Part shown: positions 1 to 6,905 of the stretch, one piece after another | How positions within the stretch are numbered: position 1 is the first letter of the stretch | Layout of the letters: each line of letters begins with the position of its first letter | Origin: Methanoregula sp. | GTDB taxonomy: Archaea; Halobacteriota; Methanomicrobia; Methanomicrobiales; Methanospirillaceae | NCBI GenBank assembly: GCA_026394635.1 | Contig: JAPKXV010000315.1 | Span: 1-10,422 of the forward strand | Direction: 5' to 3' | Length of the DNA: 10,422 bases | Translations under genes and position numbers: made by a program | Notes under the pieces: model-generated | Told to the model about the DNA's origin: nothing | Databases searched by the model: none | What the model saw: the letters and a program-made list of their open reading frames with translations, nothing else

Positions 1-1323
1 ACCAGTCTTACGGATCTCATCTGCCCGCCGGTTGCCGAGCGCTGCAGCTTCATCGGGGTTCCCCGACCGGACTCCACCCCCGCTGCCACAGCAGATCGAT
101 GGCATTTCAACAAGGTTAACGACCTGCCGGGCGAGTGCCCGTGGCTGATCCCGTATCCCCTGTCCCCGAAGCAGGTGGCAGGGGTCATGGTACGTTGCGG
201 TGATCGGGAGCTGCGCCGGGGTTTCGATGCCATACGTTGTCAATACCTCGGATATATCCATGACTTTAAACGGTGTTTTATAATCGTTCTTCAGGGTTGA
301 TCCACACCCGGCACACATCGTCATAACGGTGTCGATCCCCCGGAAGACGAACGCGTCGATGTTCCGTCGCTTGAGCGTGTCGAGGAATAAAATCTGACCG
401 GTCCGGATCAGCGGGGAGCCGCAGCAAACCTGCTCTCGGGGGATGATCACGCGGATGCCGTTTCTTTTGAGCACCTCAATTGCGTCAAGCGCGGTCTGCG
501 GGAGGCGCATGTTATACATACACCCTACAAAAAATCCAACCGTCCCCCGCACTTGCCCGTACGGCTCGATCACGTCACTGACTTGTTCCAGAAATGTTCC
601 TTGGGTCTGCGGTACACTCCGTCCCGTTTCTTTGATGAGTGCTGCCACCTCCTGGTGCCGGGGCAGGGTGAGCCCCTTTTTGTTTGCAAGCGCGCGGAGT
701 TTCTCGATTGCTTTTGATGGGATCTCGATCTCCTTTGGGCACGCTTTCCAGCATGCCTGGCAGGTGGTGCAGGTGAAGAGCCCCTGTTCAATCGCTTCCG
801 GGATCCGGTCTTTTGCGTCCCGCGGGTCAAGCGCAAGCCGCATCTCCTGCCGCATCGCCGTCGGTCCTAAAAATTTTGTGACGTCCATTGCGGGACATAC
901 CGAGACACAGCAGAGGCATTCAATACAGCTCCGGAGCGGTTTGATGGCATCGATCTCGTCCTTTGCCGGCATCACGAGCTCAGCTCTCGGGGCAAGGAAT
1001 GCGATCGCATTCAGGTTCTGCATGAGATCGACAACAAGGTCTTTTTTTACCGCGAGTTTTAATGGCTCGATCACCATGCCATCCCGCGCCTCTTCCATGC
1101 AGGCAAGTACCGGCTCGCCGTTTACCCGCACTGCACAGCTGCCACACTGCCCGGAGCCGCAGCAGTACCGGTACGAGAGCGTCTGGTCAATCGAATCATG
1201 GACCGCGTGGAGCACATGAAGGACACGTGCGCCTTCGTTCACCTCTATAGTGTACTGGACGAGCCTCCCGCTGGTATCCATTGCAGGATCGAAACGGTAC
1301 ACGTGCACAGAAAGGCGGATCAT
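1..1323 (-). CDS. tfrB: CoM/CoB thiol:fumarate reductase subunit B (3' end beyond window)
   Basis: Iron-sulfur subunit of cytoplasmic thiol:fumarate reductase, which oxidises CoM-SH plus CoB-SH to the heterodisulfide and passes electrons to fumarate reduction on TfrA. 441 codons are visible, with no stop before the left edge. The N-terminal third is SdhB/FrdB-like: a [2Fe-2S] ferredoxin domain with Cys55, 60, 63 and 75, then two 4Fe-4S-type sets, Cys133/136/139/143 and Cys185/188/191/195. The rest is HdrB-like with CCG-domain cysteines: Cys268, Cys300-301 and CAGC at 337-340 form one full motif. Cys382 and Cys411-412 begin a second, whose final CxxC lies off the window. In the Tfr family the CCG half is the thiol-oxidising site. 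The ATG overlaps the tfrA stop as ATGA and has a GGAGG 8 nt upstream, so translation is probably coupled. The fusion of SdhB-like and HdrB-like parts distinguishes it from ordinary SdhB. Confidence 0.93.
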   Translation of the reverse strand, partial: MIRLSVHVYRFDPAMDTSGRLVQYTIEVNEGARVLHVLHAVHDSIDQTLSYRYCCGSGQCGSCAVRVNGEPVLACMEEARDGMVIEPLKLAVKKDLVVDLMQNLNAIAFLAPRAELVMPAKDEIDAIKPLRSCIECLCCVSVCPAMDVTKFLGPTAMRQEMRLALDPRDAKDRIPEAIEQGLFTCTTCQACWKACPKEIEIPSKAIEKLRALANKKGLTLPRHQEVAALIKETGRSVPQTQGTFLEQVSDVIEPYGQVRGTVGFFVGCMYNMRLPQTALDAIEVLKRNGIRVIIPREQVCCGSPLIRTGQILFLDTLKRRNIDAFVFRGIDTVMTMCAGCGSTLKNDYKTPFKVMDISEVLTTYGIETPAQLPITATYHDPCHLLRGQGIRDQPRALARQVVNLVEMPSICCGSGGGVRSGNPDEAAALGNRRADEIRKTG

Positions 1324-2948
1324 AGCATCGCCCTCCGTTCTATCCCCTCACGGGAATGCGAGATGTAGGTATGCGCAAACGGCGAGGTTGCTGCATCCCA
1401 TGCATGGCAGATGTCGGTGCGCACGTGCGCCCCCCGCGATTCGGGGCGAAGGATGGCGCTCTTGCAGATGAGTAAGGCAGTCAGGCACATGTTCTGCACG
1501 GTGCAGCATTCGGAAAGGTTGCGTGCCGATACCGCTTTAAGATCCGATGCGGGAAGGTGCATGATCTTTGCGAGGGTCGAACGGAGATCGTCTGCATTCC
1601 GGAATATCCCGGCACCATTCCACATCGCCAGCTGGAGTTCCCGTGCAACCGTTGCAGGGCTGACTGACCCGTTCAGGAACCGAGACAGCCGTTCCTGCTG
1701 CGCCGCGATCTGGCGGGGATCGACGTTTTTGATCCGCTTTTCAGACATTCCCGCCGCGTCTCCTGCCCGTTTCCCGAAGACCTGCGTGTCCGCGAGCGCG
1801 TTGCCCCCGAGCCGGTTTGCACCGTGGACTCCTCCAGCAGACTCGCCACAGGCATAGAGCCCGGGGAGTGTCGTCTCGCCCCTTTGGGTGATCCGGAGTC
1901 CGCCCATGATATGGTGAGCAGTGGGCGCCACCTCCATCGGTTCGGTCCTGATGTCAACACCGAACTTGAGGAACTGTTCGAGCATCACCGGGAGCCGGCT
2001 CTCGATCTGTTCACGGGGCAGGTGGGTCACATCGAGATACACCCCGCCGTTCTTCGTCCCGCGCCCTTTGTTGATTTCCGTGGCGATCGACCGTGCGACC
2101 ACGTCGCGGGTGGAGAGCTCCATCCGTTCCGGGTCATACTGTTTCATGAACCGCTCACCGAGCACGTTCTTCAGGACGCCCCCCTCGCCCCTCACCGCCT
2201 CAGTAACAAGCCGCCCGCGTGCGTCGTACGGGAAGACCGCACCGGTGGGGTGAAACTGCACCATCTCCATATCAATGAGCTCCGCCCCGGCCCGGTACCC
2301 GATTGCATACCCGTCTCCGGTCCCGCTTGCCGAATTCGTGGAGATGTCAAACACCCGTGTCCCACCCCCCGTTGCAAGGACCGTGCTGTCTGCTGTTATG
2401 GTGTTCAGATCACCCTTTTCATCCAGTGCACATGCCCCTATGACGCGGTCGCCGTCTTTGAGGAGGTCGATGACCGTTGTCTCGGCAAGCGTCTCGACCG
2501 GAAGTCCGTCGAGCCGCTCCACAAGCGTCGTCATCATCTCGTGGCCGGTTCGGTCGCCGGCATAGCACGTCCGCGGGAACCGCTGGCCCCCGAACGGGCG
2601 CTGGGCAACCTTGTTATCCTCAGTAACATCAAAGACCGCGCCCCAGCGGATCAGGTCAACCATCCGCTGCGGGGACTCGGCAACAAGGATTTTTACAAGC
2701 TCCGGGTCGTTGAGGAACGCACCCCCCTTCATCGTGTCCTCGAAATGGACCCCGCAGGAGTCCTCTTCCCGGAGAACGGCATTGTATCCCCCCTCTGCCA
2801 TCGGGGTACACCCTCCCTTGCCAACGATCGTTTTGGAGACAAGTACAACATCGCCGTATGCCGATGCCTCGATTGCCGCACGCACTCCTGCGCCACCGCT
2901 GCCAATCACCAGCACGTGGCAGTCTAATCCCCCCCCATCTGCACGCAT
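1320..2948 (-). CDS. tfrA: CoM/CoB thiol:fumarate reductase subunit A (FAD flavoprotein)
   Basis: Catalytic flavoprotein of the SdhA/FrdA family, 542 aa, reducing fumarate to succinate. Near the N-terminus is the Rossmann motif GSGGAG (residues 16-21). Fumarate-site elements are intact: QFHPTG (231-236), TEAVRGEGG (249-257), TRD with Arg281, HHIMGG (345-350) and GANRLGGN (376-383, Arg379). The C-terminal domain carries the family motif ESRGAHVRTD. Where SdhA/FrdA has the FAD-linking histidine, this protein has Cys47 (KGGCTPMAEGG), so FAD is probably held non-covalently, as known for Tfr and L-aspartate oxidase. L-aspartate oxidase is the main alternative, but the adjoining tfrB argues for TfrA. 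I chose the ATG at 2948 because the FAD motif follows at the usual distance and a TATA-like element lies upstream. The frame stays open upstream to 3230, but that part overlaps the divergent aspartate kinase and looks unlike any flavoprotein. Confidence 0.92.
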   Translation of the reverse strand: MRADGGGLDCHVLVIGSGGAGVRAAIEASAYGDVVLVSKTIVGKGGCTPMAEGGYNAVLREEDSCGVHFEDTMKGGAFLNDPELVKILVAESPQRMVDLIRWGAVFDVTEDNKVAQRPFGGQRFPRTCYAGDRTGHEMMTTLVERLDGLPVETLAETTVIDLLKDGDRVIGACALDEKGDLNTITADSTVLATGGGTRVFDISTNSASGTGDGYAIGYRAGAELIDMEMVQFHPTGAVFPYDARGRLVTEAVRGEGGVLKNVLGERFMKQYDPERMELSTRDVVARSIATEINKGRGTKNGGVYLDVTHLPREQIESRLPVMLEQFLKFGVDIRTEPMEVAPTAHHIMGGLRITQRGETTLPGLYACGESAGGVHGANRLGGNALADTQVFGKRAGDAAGMSEKRIKNVDPRQIAAQQERLSRFLNGSVSPATVARELQLAMWNGAGIFRNADDLRSTLAKIMHLPASDLKAVSARNLSECCTVQNMCLTALLICKSAILRPESRGAHVRTDICHAWDAATSPFAHTYISHSREGIERRAML

Positions 2949-3009
2949 CTTATTACTCTGTGGGGTGTATACTATCATAAATAAATGGCACAGCACGAGT
3001 GAGAAAGCC
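2949..3009. promoter_or_regulatory. Divergent tfrA / aspartate kinase promoter region
   Basis: This 61-bp gap separates two divergent starts. An A/T-rich block, ATAAATAAAT at 2977-2986, sits about 28 bp before the aspartate kinase ATG. Read on the minus strand, the same block (ATTTATTTAT) is about 33 bp before the tfrA ATG. A GTATAC palindrome lies at 2967-2972. The spacing implies very short leaders on both sides, and the TATA-like elements overlap or coincide, so the two promoters may compete. The aspartate kinase start has a GTGAG 6 nt upstream; tfrA has no clear Shine-Dalgarno. Assigned from base composition and spacing only. Confidence 0.5.
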
Positions 3010-4410
3010 ATGAGACTTTTAATGAAATTTGGCGGGACTTCCGTCGCCGATGCCCCGTGTATCGCCCGCGTTGTCGATATCCTGGAACAACACCACAAAC
3101 AAGGTGACGAACTTGCGGTCGTCGTATCAGCACAGCGGGGGGTCACCGACCAGCTCATCGAGATCGCTACCAAACTTCCGGAAAGCAAAGACGCGTCTGC
3201 AATCGAACCCCTGATCCAATCCCTGCGCACCCGTCACATGACAACACTCAAGGGTGCCGCCCCGGATTATATCAATGAGGTCGGCCCGATCATCGAGGAA
3301 CGGCTCCGGGACCTCCATAATATCCTTCATGCCGTGCATAACCTGCGGGAGCTGACACCCCGCTCAAAGGATTACATTTTATCCTACGGAGAACGGCTTC
3401 TTGCACCAATTATCGGGGCTGCTCTGGAAGAACGGGGGATCCCCTCGGTGGTGCTGGATGGCTGTGAGGCGGGCATCGTGACGACACCCCAGCATGGCGA
3501 ATCAACGGCATTACCGGATTGTGACGAGCGGGTCCGACGACGACTCGGTGCGGTGCTGAAAAATTCCGTTCCGGTCATCATGGGGTTCATGGGATGCACT
3601 ACCACGGGAATTGTCACGACGCTCGGGAGGAGCGGTTCGGATTACTCTGCATCCATCATCGGTGCCGGCATCGATGCAAACGAGATCTGGATCTGGACTG
3701 ATGTCGACGGGATCATGACCTCTGACCCCCGGGTGATCAACGATGCCCGGGTGATGCCCGAGCTCTCCTATCTTGAAGTGATGGAGCTCTCGTTCTTCGG
3801 TGCCAAGGTTATGCATCCCCGCTCGATCGAACCGGCAATGCGCAAAAACATCCTTGTGAGGGTAAAGAATACCTTCAACCCGTCGCACCCGGGGACGACC
3901 ATCGTGCGCAACCAGAAGCGCGATGACCGGGTGGTCAAAGCCCTGACCTATATCGAAAGGGTCGCATCGGTCAACATCAACGGTGCCCAGATGATCGGTC
4001 GCCCCGGTGTTGCCCGTGCAATCTTCTCTGCGCTTGCCGACCGTGAGGTGAATGTAATGATGATCTCCCAAGGATCATCAGAAGCAAATATCTCACTGAT
4101 TATCGATGAATCACACCTTCCGGTTGCGACTGAAGCGCTTGCCCCCCTCGTAAAGCAGGGTATCGTCCGGGAGGTTATCGAGAACCGGAACGTCGCAGCA
4201 GTTGCAGTCATTGGATCGGGTATGGTGGGTGCACCGGGAACCGGCGGCCGGATCTTCACTGCTCTGGGCCGCGAGGGGATCAACGTGATGATGATCTCCC
4301 AAGGGTCGTGCGAGGCAAATATCTCGTTTGTGGTCCGGCAGGAGGACGGCCCCCGTGCGGTCCGGGTCCTCCACGACGAGTTCCGGCTCTCGGAGGCATC
4401 GGATGAGTAG
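3010..4410 (+). CDS. lysC: Aspartate kinase with two C-terminal ACT domains
   Basis: Phosphorylates L-aspartate to 4-phospho-L-aspartate, the first step toward lysine, threonine and methionine; in many methanogens the derived semialdehyde also feeds aromatic amino acid synthesis. 466 aa. The amino-acid kinase signature KFGGTSV is at residues 6-12. Other family segments include SYGERLLAPI and GRSGSDYSAS, then DVDGIMTSDPR in the nucleotide-binding part. Two ACT domains follow, at about 318-385 and 395-462, each with a nearly identical core (VNVMMISQGSSEANIS and INVMMISQGSCEANIS). ACT domains bind the feedback amino acid; which one cannot be read here. There is no homoserine dehydrogenase fusion. 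I chose ATG 3010 for its upstream GTGAG; the alternative ATG at 3022 (Met5) lacks one. The 3' end overlaps purM by 8 bp, so the two are probably cotranscribed. The symbol is by family; archaeal copies are also called ask. Confidence 0.93.
   Translation: MRLLMKFGGTSVADAPCIARVVDILEQHHKQGDELAVVVSAQRGVTDQLIEIATKLPESKDASAIEPLIQSLRTRHMTTLKGAAPDYINEVGPIIEERLRDLHNILHAVHNLRELTPRSKDYILSYGERLLAPIIGAALEERGIPSVVLDGCEAGIVTTPQHGESTALPDCDERVRRRLGAVLKNSVPVIMGFMGCTTTGIVTTLGRSGSDYSASIIGAGIDANEIWIWTDVDGIMTSDPRVINDARVMPELSYLEVMELSFFGAKVMHPRSIEPAMRKNILVRVKNTFNPSHPGTTIVRNQKRDDRVVKALTYIERVASVNINGAQMIGRPGVARAIFSALADREVNVMMISQGSSEANISLIIDESHLPVATEALAPLVKQGIVREVIENRNVAAVAVIGSGMVGAPGTGGRIFTALGREGINVMMISQGSCEANISFVVRQEDGPRAVRVLHDEFRLSEASDE
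4392..4396 (+). promoter_or_regulatory. Ribosome binding site for purM inside aspartate kinase
   Basis: A GGAGG lies 6 nt before the ATG at 4403, within the last codons of the aspartate kinase gene. It fixes the purM start and shows that purM is translated from the same message as its upstream neighbour. Confidence 0.75.
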
Positions 4411-5395
4411 TCGCTCCTACGCAGATGCGGGAGTAGACATTGACCTTGAAGCAACCGCGATAACGTCGTTGATAAAAAACCTCACCTTCCGGCGCACTGG
4501 CTCTCCCAGGATGACCGGGAAGGTCGGGCACTATGCCGGTCTTTTGGAATTTGGCGACTATGTGCTCGCCCTCACGACCGACGGGGTTGGCACCAAGATG
4601 CTTGTCGCCGACATGATGCAGGACTGGACAACCGTGGGCATCGACTGTGTCGCGATGAACGTCAACGACCTTTACGTCATGAACCTCGAACCGGTCGCTT
4701 TTGTAGACTACATTGCCACTGACAGGCTCTCTGTGGAGAAGATGGCGCAGATTGGCGTAGGCCTGAACGAGGGTGCACGACAGTCAAATATCGACATCGT
4801 GGGAGGGGAGACAGCAACGCTCAGGGGTTTGGTCAATGGGCTCGACCTTGCCGGGACCTGTCTTGGCATCCAGAAGAAAGACCGGGTTGTGACCGGTGAA
4901 AATATCAAACCCGGCGATGTTATCATCGGTGTGCCGTCTACCGGCATCCACAGCAACGGGCTCACGCTTGCCCGCCGTGTTGTTGAAGAGCATGCAGATT
5001 ATAAAACCCGGCTTTTCGATAAAAAGACGCTGGGTGAGGAGCTCCTTACCCCGACCCGCATCTATGCCGAGAGCCTGCGGGTTGCAAAGCGATGCACCAT
5101 ACATGGCATGTGTCATATCACCGGAGGGGGGCTGCTCAATTTCAAACGGCTGAGCCCGCTCGGGTTCCACTTCACCGACCCGATCAATCCTCCGGAGATC
5201 TTTACCTGGATCCAGAAGATGGGAGGGATCGATACCGCCGAGATGTACCGCACCTTCAACATGGGGATGGGGTACGCGTATATCGTTCCGGGATCAAGCG
5301 TCGATTGTGTTATCCGGGAAGCAGCGGGTGCAAAAGTGGTGGGGGAGATCCGGCCCGAGCCCGGAGCATGGCTGGGAGATCTCGAGATCACCTAA
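4403..5395 (+). CDS. purM: Phosphoribosylformylglycinamidine cyclo-ligase (AIR synthase)
   Basis: ATP-dependent closure of FGAM to aminoimidazole ribonucleotide, step five of de novo purine synthesis, in the cytoplasm. 330 aa, close to the usual 330-350. The N-terminal AIRS-type half has TTDGVGTKM (58-66) followed by GIDCVAMNVNDL (79-90), then VGGETATL. The C-terminal half has THE family's glycine-rich HITGGGLLNFKRL and FNMGMGYAY segments, and the substrate-loop region STGIHSNGLTLARR is intact. The start overlaps the aspartate kinase stop by 8 bp and has a GGAGG at 6 nt. The stop TAA at 5393-5395 overlaps the stop of the convergent zpr1 gene. purF, another purine gene, lies 2.2 kb downstream in a different operon. 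No change in key motifs was seen. Confidence 0.95.
   Translation: MSSRSYADAGVDIDLEATAITSLIKNLTFRRTGSPRMTGKVGHYAGLLEFGDYVLALTTDGVGTKMLVADMMQDWTTVGIDCVAMNVNDLYVMNLEPVAFVDYIATDRLSVEKMAQIGVGLNEGARQSNIDIVGGETATLRGLVNGLDLAGTCLGIQKKDRVVTGENIKPGDVIIGVPSTGIHSNGLTLARRVVEEHADYKTRLFDKKTLGEELLTPTRIYAESLRVAKRCTIHGMCHITGGGLLNFKRLSPLGFHFTDPINPPEIFTWIQKMGGIDTAEMYRTFNMGMGYAYIVPGSSVDCVIREAAGAKVVGEIRPEPGAWLGDLEIT
5378..5389. repeat. 12-bp perfect palindrome at the purM 3' end
   Basis: GATCTCGAGATC reads identically on both strands and lies 3 bp before the purM stop codon and 2 bp beyond the zpr1 stop. In single-stranded RNA it could form only a short hairpin. It may simply reflect codon choice (Asp-Leu-Glu-Ile), but its position exactly at the junction of two convergent genes is worth recording. 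Confidence 0.5.
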
Positions 5396-5922
5396 CAATT
5401 TTTTATATCAGTCGCAAGCGGCGTTTTTTTCACTTTTTCTGAAATGATGGCACTATTGCCCGAGGGGTCTTCGATGATCAGGGTAAACGGCAACGCACCC
5501 GCCCGCGCCCGGGCAATCTGATCAAGAAGTGTTGTTGCGTTTTCCCGCTCCTCGTTCTCTGCCCAAAGAAGGGCTCCCCGCACGACATTCTCGATCCGGT
5601 CGAGTACCCCCTCAATGTTGGTGACAAACCCATTGCAGGCTGGCCCCGGATCGATCTGCACTCCCAGTTCAGGGATCTTTATCATCCCGGTCATGCTTCT
5701 GGCCACGCGGACTGCAAGGTCGTCTGCACCGGATAGAAAAAACTCGTACCGGCAGGGCTCATCCGATTTGAGGAGCTGGGTATCCACGTACCGGTAACCG
5801 CACGAAAGACAGTTTGCGCTGACGATGAGGATGTCAGAAAAATAGGGGATATTTTCTGTCTGGTATAGATATTCTATCTCTTTTGAACAGGATGGACATG
5901 GACCCGGAACGACGGTGCGCAC
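5392..5922 (-). CDS. Archaeal ZPR1-type zinc finger protein
   Basis: 176 aa with one ZPR1 module. Residues 9-41 form a C4 zinc finger, CPSC (9-12) and CLSC (38-41), followed by GYR, the typical ZPR1 CxxCGYR ending. The next ~120 residues match the ZPR1 homology region (for example KIPELGVQIDPGP and TNIEGVLDRIE). Eukaryotic ZPR1 has two such modules and binds eEF1A; archaeal proteins have one, and their role is not established. A role in translation is inference. The start is GTG at 5922, 4 nt after the sepF stop, with a GCGGAG about 9 nt upstream inside sepF, indicating one sepF-zpr1 message. The stop TAG overlaps the purM stop by 3 bp (5393-5394 shared core), tail to tail. No T-run follows on the minus strand. 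Confidence 0.85.
   Translation of the reverse strand: MRTVVPGPCPSCSKEIEYLYQTENIPYFSDILIVSANCLSCGYRYVDTQLLKSDEPCRYEFFLSGADDLAVRVARSMTGMIKIPELGVQIDPGPACNGFVTNIEGVLDRIENVVRGALLWAENEERENATTLLDQIARARAGALPFTLIIEDPSGNSAIISEKVKKTPLATDIKNC
5399..5430 (+). terminator. T-run terminator of purM, inside zpr1
   Basis: Two plus-strand T-runs follow the purM stop: six T at 5399-5404 and seven T at 5424-5430. Archaeal RNA polymerase commonly terminates at oligo-T without a hairpin. Both runs lie within the antisense strand of zpr1, where they encode lysine-rich codons (for example Lys-Lys-Thr), so a purM transcript would overlap the zpr1 3' end by a few tens of bases. Confidence 0.5.
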
Positions 5923-5926
5923 TCTT

Positions 5927-6295
5927 TTATGCTCCGCCGATCTTGTCGCGGGAGATCTTGACGGACATCGGAGTCAGGACAACGTAGCGCTGGTCGCCAA
6001 GTCCGATGATGTCCCCGTTCACGTCCTTTGCGACCTCTTTTAGATCCTTCAAAACCCTTTCATAGGAAATTTTGTCCATCTTGAGCCGGGAGATGTCGAC
6101 GATCACGATATTGCCGGAATAGACCTCGTCTTTGACCCGGGGGGTATCCTTAAGATCGCTGATCGTTGCAATTTTTACCAAGAGAGCGGGTGATCCGGCG
6201 CCATGCTCTTCATAGGACGTGAGGTCCAGATCCATGTAATCGTCGTCCGAGCTTCCGGAGCTCTTGCCAAGGAGCGTATCTATGATTTTAACCAT
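5927..6295 (-). CDS. sepF: Archaeal SepF, membrane anchor of FtsZ
   Basis: 122 aa. The first ten residues (MVKIIDTLLG) form a short amphipathic segment like the SepF membrane-targeting helix. An acidic, Ser/Asp-rich linker follows (about 11-33), then a SepF core (about 36-115) containing the family-like VKIATISDLKDTPRVKDEV and GNIVIVDIS, then GDIIGLGDQRYVVLTP. In archaea with FtsZ, SepF anchors the division ring to the membrane; that role is taken from known family members. The gene has its own upstream A/T-rich promoter element and no Shine-Dalgarno before the ATG. zpr1 begins 4 nt after its stop, and a PUA-domain gene lies 112 bp upstream on the same strand. The core was formerly annotated as DUF552. 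Confidence 0.88.
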   Translation of the reverse strand: MVKIIDTLLGKSSGSSDDDYMDLDLTSYEEHGAGSPALLVKIATISDLKDTPRVKDEVYSGNIVIVDISRLKMDKISYERVLKDLKEVAKDVNGDIIGLGDQRYVVLTPMSVKISRDKIGGA

Positions 6296-6313
6296 AACAA
6301 AACTGTATAAAGA

Positions 6314-6329
6314 ATTTTATTTAATAGTA
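6314..6329 (-). promoter_or_regulatory. TATA-like element for sepF
   Basis: Minus-strand sequence ACTATTAAATAAAAT is centred about 26 nt before the sepF ATG. With normal archaeal TATA-to-start spacing, transcription would begin at or next to the ATG, fitting the absence of any Shine-Dalgarno and suggesting a leaderless message. Confidence 0.5.
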
Positions 6330-6346
6330 TCTATCCTTTGTTGACG

Positions 6347-6392
6347 AAAAACCGGCTCCGGAAACGGATACATGCATAAACAGCCTGAAAAA
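6347..6392 (-). terminator. Oligo-T tracts downstream of the PUA gene
   Basis: Two minus-strand runs of five T (complement of 6388-6392 and 6347-6351) lie 16-61 nt beyond the PUA-domain stop codon and before the sepF promoter element. They are weak candidates for archaeal oligo-T termination. Confidence 0.35.
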
Positions 6393-6407
6393 TGAATGTT
6401 TTACCGT

Positions 6408-6905
6408 TCAAAGTTCCACGTTCCAGATCTCATCACCGACGTAATGCACATTCTTGCACATCTTTCCCGCGGCGCTTTGCTCGATCTGCGTGGCATCAAA
6501 GAGCGCAAGACCGATTGCAAGCGGTTTTTGGTGCCGCTCATCCACAACCAGGACCGGTGCATGTGCACGCACATCCGAAGTGACACGGGTGATGCCAGGA
6601 CGCATCACATCAGCGCCGTTGACCACGTATGGTATAGCACCGGCATCAACAGAGATCCGGCGCTGTGGGAATGGCCGTTCGATCGCGCCTTTGAGCGTGG
6701 GAAATACCCATCCTCCATACTCCATGAGTACCGGCTTTTTGTTGACAAGGTAAAAGGCGAGATCCGTGCTGGTTTCGAGGATCTCGATCGTGTCTGCGGA
6801 GAACAGTGCTGCCCCCTCACCGATCTGCTCTTTAAGGAGTGCAAAGATCTCTGCGACCTGACCTTTCCGGATCGTATGGCGTTTTTTTACCACAAATTTT
6901 TTCAT
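6408..6905 (-). CDS. PUA-domain RNA-binding protein (archaeal MCT-1/Tma20-like)
   Basis: 165 aa from the ATG at 6905. The basic N-terminus (MKKFVVKKRHTIRKGQ) leads into a pre-PUA domain, about residues 1-75, and then a PUA domain, about 76-155. The PUA part has the expected pattern VDAGAIPYVVNGADVMRPGI, with the conserved Gly-Ala-x-x-Met-x-Pro-Gly-Ile core. This architecture matches eukaryotic MCT-1/Tma20 (linked to translation initiation and recycling) and the archaeal uncharacterised PUA family. RNA binding is well supported by family; the exact target is unknown. tRNA/rRNA modification enzymes with PUA domains are much longer, so this looks like a stand-alone binding protein. A GTG three codons upstream (6914) is a possible alternative start; neither has a strong Shine-Dalgarno. 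It is divergent from the LSm gene. Confidence 0.82.
   Translation of the reverse strand: MKKFVVKKRHTIRKGQVAEIFALLKEQIGEGAALFSADTIEILETSTDLAFYLVNKKPVLMEYGGWVFPTLKGAIERPFPQRRISVDAGAIPYVVNGADVMRPGITRVTSDVRAHAPVLVVDERHQKPLAIGLALFDATQIEQSAAGKMCKNVHYVGDEIWNVEL

Noticed and set aside
443..1219. 258-codon plus-strand open frame opposite tfrB
   Set aside because: It is antisense to a frame with a full set of Fe-S and CCG cysteine motifs. Its product is rich in Ser, Arg and Pro with no recognisable domain, typical of antisense frames in GC-rich genes.
1824..2927. 367-codon plus-strand open frame opposite tfrA
   Set aside because: The minus strand encodes an intact flavoprotein over the same bases, and the plus frame has no family-like motif.
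2949..3009. A lysine-type riboswitch before aspartate kinase
   Set aside because: Only 61 bp separate the divergent genes and the predicted leader is under ~15 nt, far too short for a riboswitch.
2949..3230. 94-codon N-terminal extension of tfrA
   Set aside because: The extra part overlaps the aspartate kinase coding start and resembles no flavoprotein leader; ATG 2948 fits the FAD motif position.
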